NCBI GenBank assembly: GCA_905250025.1
Contig: CAJNOJ010000103.1
Location: 186,001-250,000, forward strand
From: Adineta ricciae
Lineage: Eukaryota > Rotifera > Eurotatoria > Adinetida > Adinetidae
DNA: 64,000 nucleotides
Direction: 5' to 3'
The notes below the pieces were generated by a model. It was not told where the DNA came from and ran no database searches. It was given only the letters and a program-made list of their open reading frames with translations. Of the stretch, positions 33,101 to 42,618 are shown piece after piece. Made by a program: the position numbers and the translations under genes. The stretch's first letter is position 1. Each line of letters starts with the position of its first letter.

Positions 33101-34709
33101 TATTTTTGAAAGAGATTTGCTTTTCCGTTAATATACAATCGTCTTCAGTATGTAATGATGATAAACACTTGTTTTCTTCCGAACATCTGATGCGATAACG
33201 ATGATTGTATGTGCAACTATACTCATTATCTATGTCTTCATCATCTCCCAAACAACAATCGAGATTCTCATCGGTTATACGATGTTTAGAAATGAATTTC
33301 GACGAATTTCGACATTGATACAATGATGGCGAATTAATATGATTAATTCGTGGTATTTTTGACATTAAACACGATCGAAAATGCGAACTAAGCGTGAGAA
33401 TTATATCAATCCAAATATGACCGGTAATACTGGATACTAAATCAAGTTGTGAACTAAATACACAAGTGAGATTTTGATAGATCAAATTGGGAACTAAACA
33501 ATCACAAAGTTCTTGATCATAACAAACATAATCAGGGATAATTAAGACCGAATGATTCGTTTTTAGAGAAATATTCTCGTATAAAAATCGAATATGATCT
33601 AAATGAATTGGAAAGGATGGAAACTGAAACATTGTATCACAAAATCGAAGATAATCTTGAACATTTTTCACAACAAAATCACAAGAATATCCATGAGTTT
33701 CTTTGACTAATTTTGTTAAACATATCATCGCAAGCAAACATCTTTCCGGTACACTTTCTTGTTTAGTAATCGTTTCAATCAATAACAAATGTCGCCCATT
33801 ATGACATTGATCATATTTTTGTGCACATTGTCCGTCGCCACATGTAAATTCATACCAATTTGTTCGACATGAATGTTCTTCACAACGAAATGTTGGATCT
33901 TGAAAACATGAATTTGGATAAGACACATCAGTATACTCGTCCGATCGATCGAGACAATCGGCATGACCAATACCGTTTTCCCAAAATTGAGATGGAATGC
34001 ACAAGCCATTATGACATCGGTATTCATTTTCTGGACATTCATTCAATTCCATATCGAAACAAAACATCTCATCGAGACCTTCATCAATACAATCGACATG
34101 TCCATCGCATATCTCGCGCCAATCGAGACATAGAGATGATCCACCTCGATTACATTCAATATGAACGTAACATGGAAATTCGATCGGAGAATTCGATGAG
34201 CCTTGATATGAGTTTTTCCGATGGAATTGATTGTAGACAACATCATTGATTAACATTTGTTCAGTAAATTCAAATGAGTATTGACAAAATAAACCAAACC
34301 ACGGTTTTGTACAATTATAGAATATTTCATTCGATAATATCAAATCGTTCGTATTCAAGTACAGTTCGTATTTTTCAGCTAAATCAATTGGACATGACCA
34401 GAGAAGAAGATCTTTCGCAGTAATATTCCGATCACGCAATTCTCCAAAAGTGAATTGTTGATCGTTGGAATGAATAACACTTCCTATTAATTCGTCAGTT
34501 TTAGTTAACGGTCGAAAACAATATGGAATCATGTCGCTGATTAAATTCGATAATTCTTGATAAGCTAGTTCTTCACGAGTAACGTAATAATATAAACAAT
34601 CATACTGCCAAATATGTTCGTTCGTAGTTTTATCGATATCATGAAGAATCAATTGACAATTAAGATGTATTATTTGACAATAAATAAAGACGATAATAAG
34701 ATTTTTCAT
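30120..34709 (-). CDS. LDLa/EGF-ectodomain seven-transmembrane receptor, 1529 aa, single exon
   Basis: A cell-surface receptor candidate. Residues 1-18 form a signal peptide (MKNLIIVFIYCQIIHLNC). LDL-receptor class A modules occur around residues 185-300 (CLDWREICDGHVDCIDEG; CHNGLCIPSQFW...GHADCLDRSDE) and again near 480-680 (CDGYWTCPNGEDEENC; LCDNVPACPLADDEIFC). EGF modules follow at about 750-1200 (CMCPPSYYGDLC, CRCFPGWTGYQC, CENNGQC...CICSEQYYGSMC, CLNGGQC). A seven-helix region spans about 1225-1510, starting VVKLCALITTIILLAGIFNS. TM3 ends in ERAFAVF rather than DRY, and the last helix ends LPSPIYKKEF, resembling NPxxY followed by helix 8. No intron interrupts 4.6 kb. Ligand and G protein are unknown. 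Confidence 0.85.
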   Translation of the reverse strand: MKNLIIVFIYCQIIHLNCQLILHDIDKTTNEHIWQYDCLYYYVTREELAYQELSNLISDMIPYCFRPLTKTDELIGSVIHSNDQQFTFGELRDRNITAKDLLLWSCPIDLAEKYELYLNTNDLILSNEIFYNCTKPWFGLFCQYSFEFTEQMLINDVVYNQFHRKNSYQGSSNSPIEFPCYVHIECNRGGSSLCLDWREICDGHVDCIDEGLDEMFCFDMELNECPENEYRCHNGLCIPSQFWENGIGHADCLDRSDEYTDVSYPNSCFQDPTFRCEEHSCRTNWYEFTCGDGQCAQKYDQCHNGRHLLLIETITKQESVPERCLLAMICLTKLVKETHGYSCDFVVKNVQDYLRFCDTMFQFPSFPIHLDHIRFLYENISLKTNHSVLIIPDYVCYDQELCDCLVPNLIYQNLTCVFSSQLDLVSSITGHIWIDIILTLSSHFRSCLMSKIPRINHINSPSLYQCRNSSKFISKHRITDENLDCCLGDDEDIDNEYSCTYNHRYRIRCSEENKCLSSLHTEDDCILTEKQISFKNICDGFSEVTLTDLKNGQNYTDELDCYHWPCKTIYTTCDGYWTCPNGEDEENCFPSMCSNGTYSCISPLNYSLICLPSERINDEINDCVGSIDEMEFCRRVYPSHSNPKRFRCQNSDICLSLSELCDNVPACPLADDEIFCQYGKSFQDVFRYLNDVEQKKINHFSLHTSLNYPRLETTNDTLLWTVEQHTIGQYHYSQKISPISPWSCNRGLTVRMKSYNDYRCMCPPSYYGDLCQYQNERVSLTLGIISADRYDVYMIILMLINNDAFKEIHSYEMLEYIASQSCDYKHNIYLLFSSRPKNISKNYHIQIDVYEKHAMKYRASWYLPIPFLFLPVNRISTLVFIPSEELPSSLNCSIQCQNGQCTKYVNRNDLSFCRCFPGWTGYQCDIPIDCHDCSENSLCIGSMNNRSICICPLTKFGRRCVLTSSCPENACENNGQCIPSDMLSISNKRYSCICSEQYYGSMCQYRKAKLDIYLQNLEIPSYLLAYFFTVSNHSEPTLTIMIQKLTLFQRMVTFRISIPYHLVIVRSNHRYYLAVLHTIPNLDLITEINPSQECFPIQYLFNSTVMSLPRFHRIKYYHILCQTKHSLHCFLDEYYLCFCTQERHANCFEFDSNDNNLQCSSKHTCLNGGQCLQDHPTCPSTVICVCTDCFYGNQCQFYSKGLGLTLDEILTYEIKSNVNLIHQSFVVKLCALITTIILLAGIFNSILSTIVFKNKTSQEVGCGIYLFTSSIVSLCIVILFALKFWFLIYSYRDFFGQKFIRFSNCMIIEPLLKLLLNVNNWLNACVAGERAFAVFKGVSFRKEASKRTAEWIIVCLIVINVILLIPQTLHLRLFYDTKEDRTWCVILYSELLNNYNSFSLFFHFFSPFIINLFSALFIIIGTAHQRVVSQNQHKFTNHFISKFKQHKHLLISSVILLILSLPRLIISFTLNCKKSSDHFWLYLLAYFVSFLPSMLIFIVFVLPSPIYKKEFTQFLSRIQRRYALFNRNI

Positions 34710-35070
34710 TCTTGATCGCTTATACTAAGTAGCACAATTTTATCAACGAGCAGAACGATTGCACACGGATATGACAAGTGCAAAGGTCACATTCTTTGTG
34801 ACATGATAAATTCTGAACATACTCTCCGTGTTTAAATGATTGACTTATATTTCACTTTTCCTGAGTAGAAAAAGAGTCCGACGTGCTTTTTCCAAAGGAC
34901 GCTTTCTTCTTCAAGGTCAGAATTGATTAAATAGTAAAGAAAGCATTCCGATAGATATACATTCAATTTATGTGAGACGAGTTGGGTTTATTAAAAAATA
35001 TTCAAAGATTCTATGCAATAAACGTACAGGGAAAGTTGAGACTACAATGAAAAATCGGCTGATAAAAATC
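34710..35070. other. Intergenic stretch with poly(A) signal on the minus strand
   Basis: Promoter side of the receptor gene plus the 3' UTR of the exon at 35071-35307, with a minus-strand AATAAA at about 34995-35000. Confidence 0.5.
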
Positions 35071-35307
35071 TTATTCTTTTTTGTCTACATTTGCTTGTGT
35101 ATGAGCTCCTTTTGAATTTGCTGAATTGGCATCATTTGTGTTCGATCGGTTCGCATCGGAATTTGAACTTGGTGCAGTTTTGCCTGGATCTTGTGTAGGT
35201 TTCCAACGCGTGGAGCCCGGACCTGCATAAGCTGGACGCATTTCGAATAGTCGATAGAAGTAGAGTGTCCAAGTACAGATATACCAGTTGAATACAAAGA
35301 AATGTTC
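35071..35307 (-). CDS. Terminal coding exon of an unrecognised gene
   Basis: After an acceptor (ATATAACAG) at 35308-35316 the frame reads EHFFVFNWYICTWTLYFYRL, then FEMRPAYAGPGSTRWKPTQD and a Ser/Asn-rich hydrophilic tail ending VDKKE at TAA 35071-35073. The aromatic first part could be the end of a membrane helix with a cytosolic tail. The in-frame stop just upstream shows that another exon must precede it, but I could not find it before the F-box gene ends at 35665. A poly(A) signal downstream supports a genuine 3' exon. Confidence 0.42.
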   Translation of the reverse strand, partial: EHFFVFNWYICTWTLYFYRLFEMRPAYAGPGSTRWKPTQDPGKTAPSSNSDANRSNTNDANSANSKGAHTQANVDKKE

Positions 35308-35664
35308 CTGTTATATACAAGTCAGATACAGAGAAAGGAAGAGAGATGGGGGGAGAGAGAATCGATGCCGTTTACAGAAAAACAGAAAATGTCGTCAATA
35401 AAAAAATAAGAAAGAAGTAGATATATATGTTATTATCAATGATCGAAAGATTTTCTCTTGTATCGAGAGATTCCGATCAGTAATAGACAACTATTCTATA
35501 TACAGACGAACATCATTAATATTAGTTAAGGTCAAAGATAACAAAGTATAGATTAACAATAGTCGAGATTGTTTCAATTGTTATTAAGAGTGAAGGTAAT
35601 TAAAAGAATTCTGTTCTTTTGAACTAAATCTTGAGATACATGTTGCTTTCAAATATCAGATAGA
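35308..35664. other. Gap between lone 3' exon and F-box gene 3' end
   Basis: AT-rich DNA. If the exon at 35071-35307 is real, its upstream exon or promoter should be here, but no convincing coding segment is visible. A short TATATATGT tract is at about 35421-35429. Confidence 0.4.
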
Positions 35665-37608
35665 CTATAGGTAATTCTCTAGTATATTTTCTTTCATTAT
35701 AGGATGGTTCGAATACAATTGATGTTGTGTTCCGTATAGATTAGATCTGTTGTGTGAGCCAATCCAGAGAAGGATTTTGGATGAATCCAATCCACCTGCG
35801 CGTTTTTCTATTGTGAAATTACGAAATACAGTATTTTCTATAATCCATTGAGTCAGATTGGTGATATTTCTGAGTTCAGTATCCGGTAATTCAATACTTG
35901 CCATAGTGAGTTGTCGAAGAACATTTAAAAGAAAAGCCATTTCTTCTACTGAAACTAATTTCATGGATATTTCTTGTAAATTGATGAATGTTCGAGCGAA
36001 TGAAATTAAATCTGCATAAGAGAGTACCAAGTCGCTATTATTTAATATCAATTTTCGAATTCGCATTGTTAGTAGAAGACAAATACATTCATTGTCTCGT
36101 GTCTCGAACAATGAATGTAACCAATGTGTTGAACATGTGAGAATAGAAACGCGATCAGATGATTTCGCTAGAAGGTGTGCTAATCTAGTTGGACTAATCG
36201 GTACATCGTTGTCAATAATGATATGTTCGAATGATGATGCATTAAGTAGGTCAAGAACATTTGGATGAATTGTTTCAATTTCGCCAATATTCGCACCATA
36301 GAATTGAATGGAACGTACATGTGGACATATCGATTGAGTCGACTTAGATAAATTCCACCATAATTCAACATACGTAACATGAGGATATCGAATGATCGAC
36401 GTTGAATCGACAAGAATTTCATCATCGGGCCAATAAAGAAGATTAATGATTGGCGATTGACTTGTTGATAGACGAAAGAATCGACCACGATCTCGTGTAT
36501 GACACTGAACAAACCAGCCACGTGACGTCCAGTAATCACTTTTGAAAAGTTTGAGTAAGGAAAGATGATCTAAACCAACTGGCGATGTTGTCGTCAGATC
36601 GAAACGAAACGAAGAAAGATTAGCTGACAAGTTTGCTTCCCATTGATGTGCGTCGAAAAACAATAAATCCGGATTCAGTGCCTCAATAATTAAAGTATGG
36701 AGTTGAGGTACATGTCGAAGAAAAGAAGCAAATTGAGGAAATGATACCTAAATTAGATGAAACAATTAACTCTTTTGATTACAAAGAGCAAGCTTACGTC
36801 TGATACAATATTTAAATTTAAATATCGTAACGATTGAAACATTATATTAGATCCAGAAATATTCTCAGCTATCAGATCTAATTCGCCAGGATTACTTAGA
36901 ACTGTAGTCAATCGATTTAATCTTGGAAATCGCTGCATAAACGATATTAACGTGTCCATATAAAGAGAAGTAACATGTAATTGTTCTATCGATAGTGTAG
37001 AATTTGACGTCTGAATCCATCGATCTGAAATTTCATAAGGAAATGCCAAACTACGTAAAGACAACGGTAATACGACATGTTCTTGGAACAGTTCGTTTGT
37101 GTTTATATTAAACGGCATAAACCGTGTGTATTCGCCTATTGATAGATTTCTAAGATACACAAATTGGTGAAGATGTGGTACAAGAATTTCAACATCGGAT
37201 TTTGTAAATTCAACTAATTTCAATGATAAGAGGTGAACAAAGATAGTTCCTAAAGACTTAAAGTGCACCAAAAATTGCGAAAGTAATCCAGGTGTGGAAG
37301 AATTACTTCCAGGTAATGTTAACGAAGTAATACGGGCAGCGATACGTGGTAGAATTCGTGTACAATAGAAGTCGAACTGATCTTTTGAAATACGAATAAA
37401 ATTGACGTCCAAACGATGACATTGGTGACTGAAAGAAGAAAAAATATACAATCAATTTTGTTTTTTTTAAAGCGAAAACTTACTCAAGTATTGTGTTTAT
37501 ACGATGATTTAATCCATAAAATGCACGATACAAATCGCATGCATCCAGATAATCACCGATTTCAACAACTAATTCAGATGGTAAACTTTCCAACTTGGAT
37601 ACTACCAT
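35665..37608 (-). CDS. F-box protein with LRR-like region, 612 aa (copy 4 of 4)
   Basis: Three exons in phase: 37608-37484, 37428-36798 and 36747-35665. The N-terminus MVVSKLESLPSELVVEIGDY continues LDACDLYRAFYGLNHRINTI, an F-box with the block also seen in copy 1 (LYKVFYGLNIRLNSIL), so these two are the closest pair. Leucine-rich segments follow (HLLSLKLVEF, FVYLRNLSIG, FPRLNRLTTV, FQSLRYLNLN, VPQLHTLIIE, FINLQEISMK). Exon 1 ends right after the F-box, so domain and exon borders coincide. Introns are 51-56 bp. SCF substrate receptor by prediction. Confidence 0.82.
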
Positions 37609-38389
37609 AATGGTTCGAAATTCGTTTATTTCTTATCGCAATAACAGATACACCTATGGAAAGACGGCCAAATAGAAAAAATATATGCTAAACTTTATTA
37701 TTTAAATAGACAGGTAAGAACGGACTGATTCTAATTTTCTTGTCCACGTCAAGAAATGAAGCAAACAGAACATTACTCATCACATAGCAAATAAGCGTGA
37801 CATTGACTGACAGTATGAGTATATGATTCTAAAAGAATAAAACGTCAGCTATTGCTCTTTCGGTAGGATTATGTAGGCTGAAACAAGTACGAATCGTCTT
37901 TCCCGAATGGTACAATTACCAATATTGATACGATAGAATTCTCAGATGGCGCATCAACGCAGTGTCTACCCATTGTAACTCGTATTGCTATGTTGATATG
38001 TCCATTACTTGTTCGAAACAATCTTCGACTGGATCTCAATCTACCAAGCTTTCTCAACAACAACAACAACAATAAGTCTAATTTGTAAATATTCTTCATG
38101 TCCACATGTTTCGGTTCAATGTATTTTCTATCGATCATATGTTCGCCGATCGCACGATGAATAACATTGAACAATTGAAGAAATTCATACTAATTTCTAT
38201 TGAGTATAGAATTCAAAATTTGTTCGTTTTGTTTATTTGACAAGGTCTATTTTTCTTTCTGTTCTTTGCAAGAACTACAACAATATTTAATATGACCTCA
38301 ACGTACAATTGATTGCATTTGTTAGGATGTGAAGGAGAGAAGTACATCATACAGAACGAGATTGATTTTCAACGCGAACAAAAAATCTT
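37609..38389. other. Divergent intergenic region
   Basis: It separates the F-box gene (-) from the two-pass membrane gene (+). The open frame at 37869-38174 (-) starts at a non-ATG codon and contains a CAACAACAACAACAA run read as poly-Leu; I do not call it a gene. Confidence 0.45.
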
Positions 38390-39035
38390 ATGGATACTGA
38401 CACACAAATCTTATCACATCAATTATGGGATGTTTTTTACAAAATATTTCTTGTCTTTTCACTCATAGCCGGAATCATTGTAGGATCGTACGGACTTTCC
38501 CTATACCTAAAAGCTAAACAAGACGAACATCTATTTCGTCCGTGGCAAACAATATGTACTTTACTTGATTATGAGGCTGTTAAACATGATTGTAAATCAT
38601 GTGGCGAAGATGGATGCATAGTTTATACCTGTTATAATCAAGTTTATCAGATAATCTACGAAATTTTCAATGGAACATTTGTCAACAGTACGATTGTATT
38701 CAACGATAAACAGACTCAACGAATAATGAAGGTTTGAAATGTTCAGTGATCTTTTCTTTTCTTTTGTCTTCATTTAGGTTGGAGAAAACTATACATGTTA
38801 TTATGACGAACCACATGATGTCACGTTCGTTAAATGGGAATATGAAGATCAACGCACTGGACTGATTCTACTCTGTGTCGGTTATGGTATTGTTGGGATT
38901 GATCTTTTCCTGATAATGGTATCGATCACATACCAATTGCTTCGAAAATGTTGGACTAAACCAACCATTCTACTTTCAAAAATCTCTTTTGTTCGCCGAA
39001 GATCCGATCAAAATCCGATATTTATTGAATTTTAG
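38390..39035 (+). CDS. Two-pass membrane protein with Cys-rich loop, 199 aa (tandem copy 1)
   Basis: Two exons: 38390-38731 and 38778-39035. Layout: short N-tail, TM1 at about residues 16-38 (IFLVFSLIAGIIVGSYGLSL), an extracellular loop of about 100 residues with CKSCGEDGCIVYTC, NGT and NST sequons and VGENYTCYYD, then TM2 (LILLCVGYGIVGIDLFLIMV) and a basic tail. The loop Cys pattern and the position of the intron just before (V/I)G(E/N)(N/E)YTCYYD are shared with the next gene, which identifies them as tandem duplicates. Topology resembles accessory channel subunits, but no sequence family is recognised. A poly(A) signal is at 39353-39358. Confidence 0.72.
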
Positions 39036-39407
39036 AACTGACTTTGTATTTCTACGCGTATCCATTTGTTTTTGTTTGTGTCTCATTATGATTCATCCAT
39101 TCATTGCGTTATAATCGTTTTGAATACGAGTATCATTGTATTGTTTCAAATGATTAATTACCCTTGATATTTTTAAGAAAGATTTTATGTTATATTCTCA
39201 ACGAATACTTTATCTTTCCATTAACTAGAACTTTCGATTTGAAAAACTCGTTTCTCTTTTGTTTCATTCTTCGAAAATCTTTTTTTTGTATTAACAACGT
39301 AATAATTAACCCGTCGATTGATTTCTTTTGTTAATTTCTTTTTTTGTCATCGAATAAAAACGAAAATACAGTAAACACTCGTTAACCTGTGCATTCAAAG
39401 GACAGAG
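39036..39407. other. Spacer between tandem paralogues
   Basis: T-rich 3' UTR of copy 1 (AATAAA 39353-39358), followed within 50 bp by the ATG of copy 2, leaving little room for a separate promoter. Confidence 0.5.
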
Positions 39408-40138
39408 ATGCGCAACCTGCAGGCAAACCATCGCAATCGAAAGCGATTTTTATGTAATCCGTATGTTATTTGTGAGATAAACTTGCTTTGATTTCTATCT
39501 ATGTTTTACTAGAGCTTTGTTGAGAGTTCTATGGTTATTAGGTATTGGAATATTTGCACTTGTGATTGGTGTCATTGGTGCACTTTTGGGATTCATTGGT
39601 CTTCTTAAACAAGCACGAAGTCATTTCTTTGATCATTTGGAGAATCAATGGGAAACGAAATGTTTTGTTTTTCAACGATTAACTGTTCCACATCCATGTT
39701 ACAGTTGTAACAGTACCAATTGTACAACAAATATCTGTTATGATGAAAAATTCAAAGTGAGTTACAAAATATACGATGATTCAGAAATCATCAGTGCAAT
39801 CAATGTTCGCGATACATCAAATCCACAAAATATTCAAGTTAGTATTTCTTGTTTGTGTTCACAACTAAGATGAACATTTTCAATCTCTTTCGTTCGTTTA
39901 GATTGGAAATGAGTACACGTGTTACTATGATCGATTATTTAATTACCGAGAAGTTCAATGGGAACATACTCTACCAAAATCACAAGCGCCAATTATTGCC
40001 ACGGGAATTTCTTTAATCATTATTGCTACGTTAATTCTCGCTTTGTTCGCAGTTTACGTTTGTTGGGTTGAACGACCTCGTTTAAAACGATCGAAACGAA
40101 GAAACCAAATGTTAAGACATCTATCCGGTGAACATTAA
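39408..40138 (+). CDS. Two-pass membrane protein with Cys-rich loop, 204 aa (tandem copy 2)
   Basis: Three exons in phase: 39408-39460, 39513-39837 and 39902-40138. The first exon (MRNLQANHRNRKRFLCNP) adds a basic N-tail absent from copy 1. TM1 is at about residues 22-45 (LLGIGIFALVIGVIGALLGF). The loop has CYSCNSTNCTTNIC and IGNEYTCYYD, matching the spacing in copy 1. TM2 is IIATGISLIIIATLILALFA, followed by a very basic tail (RPRLKRSKRRNQ). The second intron sits where copy 1 has its only intron. Function unknown; likely cell-surface, perhaps regulating another membrane protein. Confidence 0.7.
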
Positions 40139-40490
40139 AGCCATCGCTAAAAAAAGACTTCTTTTGTTCTTATATCTGTACGTTTCTATTGCATAAATTT
40201 CATTTAACAAAGCATGTCTCTCGATATAAATAGACTTCTCATCAGCACTTTCAATAACCATTTAGTTTTCATTGTATTGGAAGAAAATAAGAGAACGTTT
40301 TCGTCTAAAAATAGCTTTTTTCACAGGATAATAAACACACATTTGTCCTTTATTTTCTGTACTACCCACAGTGTCTCCGCGTATTTTCCATCTTGTCACC
40401 TTTGTCTTTATTGACATGACAATCTAAGAAAGAATACCAAGGAAATTCTCTATTCGAAATGTTGTAATTATATGAAAACAAAAAAAAAAC
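40139..40490. other. Intergenic stretch
   Basis: 3' flank of the tandem gene and 3' side of the tRNA on the minus strand. Nothing else recognised. Confidence 0.5.
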
Positions 40491-40562
40491 AGGTTCTACC
40501 CTGATTTGAACAGGGGTTACTGGAGTCAGAATCCAATGTCCTAACCACTAGACTATAGAACC
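40491..40562 (-). tRNA. tRNA-Gln (anticodon CTG), second copy
   Basis: On the minus strand the acceptor stem is GGTTCTA (40562-40556) pairing with TAGAACC (40498-40492). The D arm is GTCTAGTGGTTAGGAC, the anticodon arm is TTGGA-TTCTGAC-TCCAG with anticodon CTG, and the T arm has GTTCAAATC. No intron. A T run (the A run at 40480-40489 on the plus strand) follows as terminator. Compared with the tRNA at 8167 it differs in the acceptor stem, the anticodon loop (T32, C38) and the variable/T region, so it is a diverged isodecoder rather than a recent copy. Confidence 0.92.
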
Positions 40563-42618
40563 ATCGACTGTTCAATGTTCATATCAGAAAGAAAAACACA
40601 ATTCTCGAAGTTGTTTTCGAATGATATTTTTATACGATTTTTGATCGTCGTTCAATAATAAGTATAGAAGTGATAATTGTTCGTTATTTAACATTGTTAA
40701 ACAATCTAAGAACAGATTTATATCAACTGTAAGTAAAGAAAACTCTTCAGAAACAGTTGATCGTCGTGGAACAATAGAAATTTGTTCCGGAGATTTCTTT
40801 TCGTCACGTAATCGACAGACAGGTTAAGGAAACACAGTTTGTTTAATCGATACCATAATTCCGTGTGGTATATATGAACGTACAAGTCAATAATCAGCTG
40901 CTTGCATTTCTTTCGCGTGAGATGCTATCTGTTCTTCTCTCTTATAGAGAATATTCATCTCGACATAATGATGCTGTTAATCGGATTGATTAGTTCATCT
41001 CTGTTCTCGGTGAATAGCGGTTAAATAAGTAGCAGATTTCTTCTCGTTACTGATTTGATGTTAGGAAGAAAAAAACATGCTATTTTTCTATCGACAAATT
41101 GAATAAGTAGTTCTCATGGCAAATCTCTTCACTTTTACTTGTTTATATGAAAATAGTCTTGACTATGTATTGCTGACTTTCCTCGAGCAAGTGTTTCTTC
41201 ATACGCAATCTTTTCTTTTTCCTCTCTCCGTGTTCTTTCCAAAAGAACGGCAAAACACGATCTGTTTGTAGACGACTGCTAGTCAGTCCTATTTTGTTAG
41301 AGAAGAATGCAACTATGTTTTTTTGTCACGTCGAAGGCTATCGCGTAATGTGCACCAGTCTTTAGTCGGTTTTTTTTTCTTTTTCTTTCTGTTTTTTTTG
41401 CTCCATTTGGGACAATACACGTGCTCCTTAGAAATTTAAACTGCGAACAAAAAAAGCCCGAGTGAATAGAACCTTGAATTCGATCCATATTTATGCATGA
41501 CGAAGTACTGGCAATTCTTTGACATTAACCTGAAAAAATTTCTAAATCTATTGAACTCGAGAGAAGTGCTTTTTTTTCAATGAACAAAAAGAATGGATGG
41601 TAAGTTTTTTTTCTTTTTTTTTCGCACATTTGTCTTTTGATTTGATGAGTGATCGATCCAATTTTCTTTCGTTCGTTTCTTCGATACGATGATAATCATT
41701 ATTATATTGAGTGTGACGAATGAGAAGAACATTGAAGCGCGACCTTCTTCCACTGGTGTAATTTTTTGTACGTATATGCGTTGACAAGTGTCTTTACACC
41801 GACCGACAATGTACGTATGACTGGATGCATCTTGTACAGACTTTCTTATCTGTTTTTCTTTCTTAGAACAACTCAATTATCTTTTTAGATTCTATTATGA
41901 CATAGCTTAATGGTTTTATTTTCCGTTGGGTTGAAGAACAGTCGTGTTGTTTTGTAATTGTCAGATGACTTTTATTTGAATAAGGTAAAAATTCTTTTTT
42001 TTTCTCTCTCTTTCTCTTTCGTTTTAGTCGAGGAAAGATGTAGCGTGATGGATAGAAATGTAAATAAGAGATGATTGATGCACGATTTATTAATAAATAT
42101 CTATAATCTGTCAGAATGAAGGACGTTTCGTGAAAGTCTAGTCCGATGTTTTCTTTTCGGTTGAGTCAAAAGAAGTTTTGTAAATACTGTCATATGACAC
42201 TTGAGAAAATATTGTACAAAACCATAGTTTTCGAATTTATGAGTAAAAGAAGTTGGTATAGAAGGGAAATAATGCTAAGAGAACGTAATCTTTCTTATAC
42301 TTTCGTTCGATTATGTCGAAAGAAAGAAAGACCTTGTTGTACGTAGGTGATGAGTATATGAAGAAATATTTAACCACAACATAGTTCTTATAAGCTTTAC
42401 AAATTGCATTTTTCTTCACGTTATTCGATACGAAACATAGAAAAGAAGACAAAATGTCTGTTTGACTAACTGAAAATCTTCATTCCATTTTATTGGAGAA
42501 ATGTCAAGAAGAGAACCATTGATAACCCATAATGATCATTCGATTACGTGCTTTTATGCTTTCAACAAGCCACTCGACATGAATCGGGTATGATAAAAAT
42601 GCGGGTTTCTTCTTTAGA
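40563..42618. other. Longest gene-poor stretch, about 2 kb
   Basis: AT-rich DNA with homopolymer T runs (for example about 41370-41400, 41570-41630 and 41995-42025) and CTCTCT-like pyrimidine tracts. Several ORFs up to 99 codons read Lys/Arg-rich or Phe-rich low complexity and lack splice or family support. I see no gene, RNA or dispersed repeat. Confidence 0.5.

Noticed and set aside
33860-34249. 129-codon plus-strand ORF inside the LDLa/EGF receptor
   Set aside because: Antisense shadow of Cys-rich modules, rich in Asp/His/Arg because of the complementary codons.
37869-38174. Minus-strand ORF of 101 codons
   Set aside because: Non-ATG start, a poly-Leu run from a CAA repeat, no splice signals or family match.
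40563-42618. Several Lys/Arg-rich or Phe-rich ORFs in the 2 kb gap
   Set aside because: They arise from T/A homopolymers and pyrimidine tracts and overlap each other on both strands without splice or domain support.
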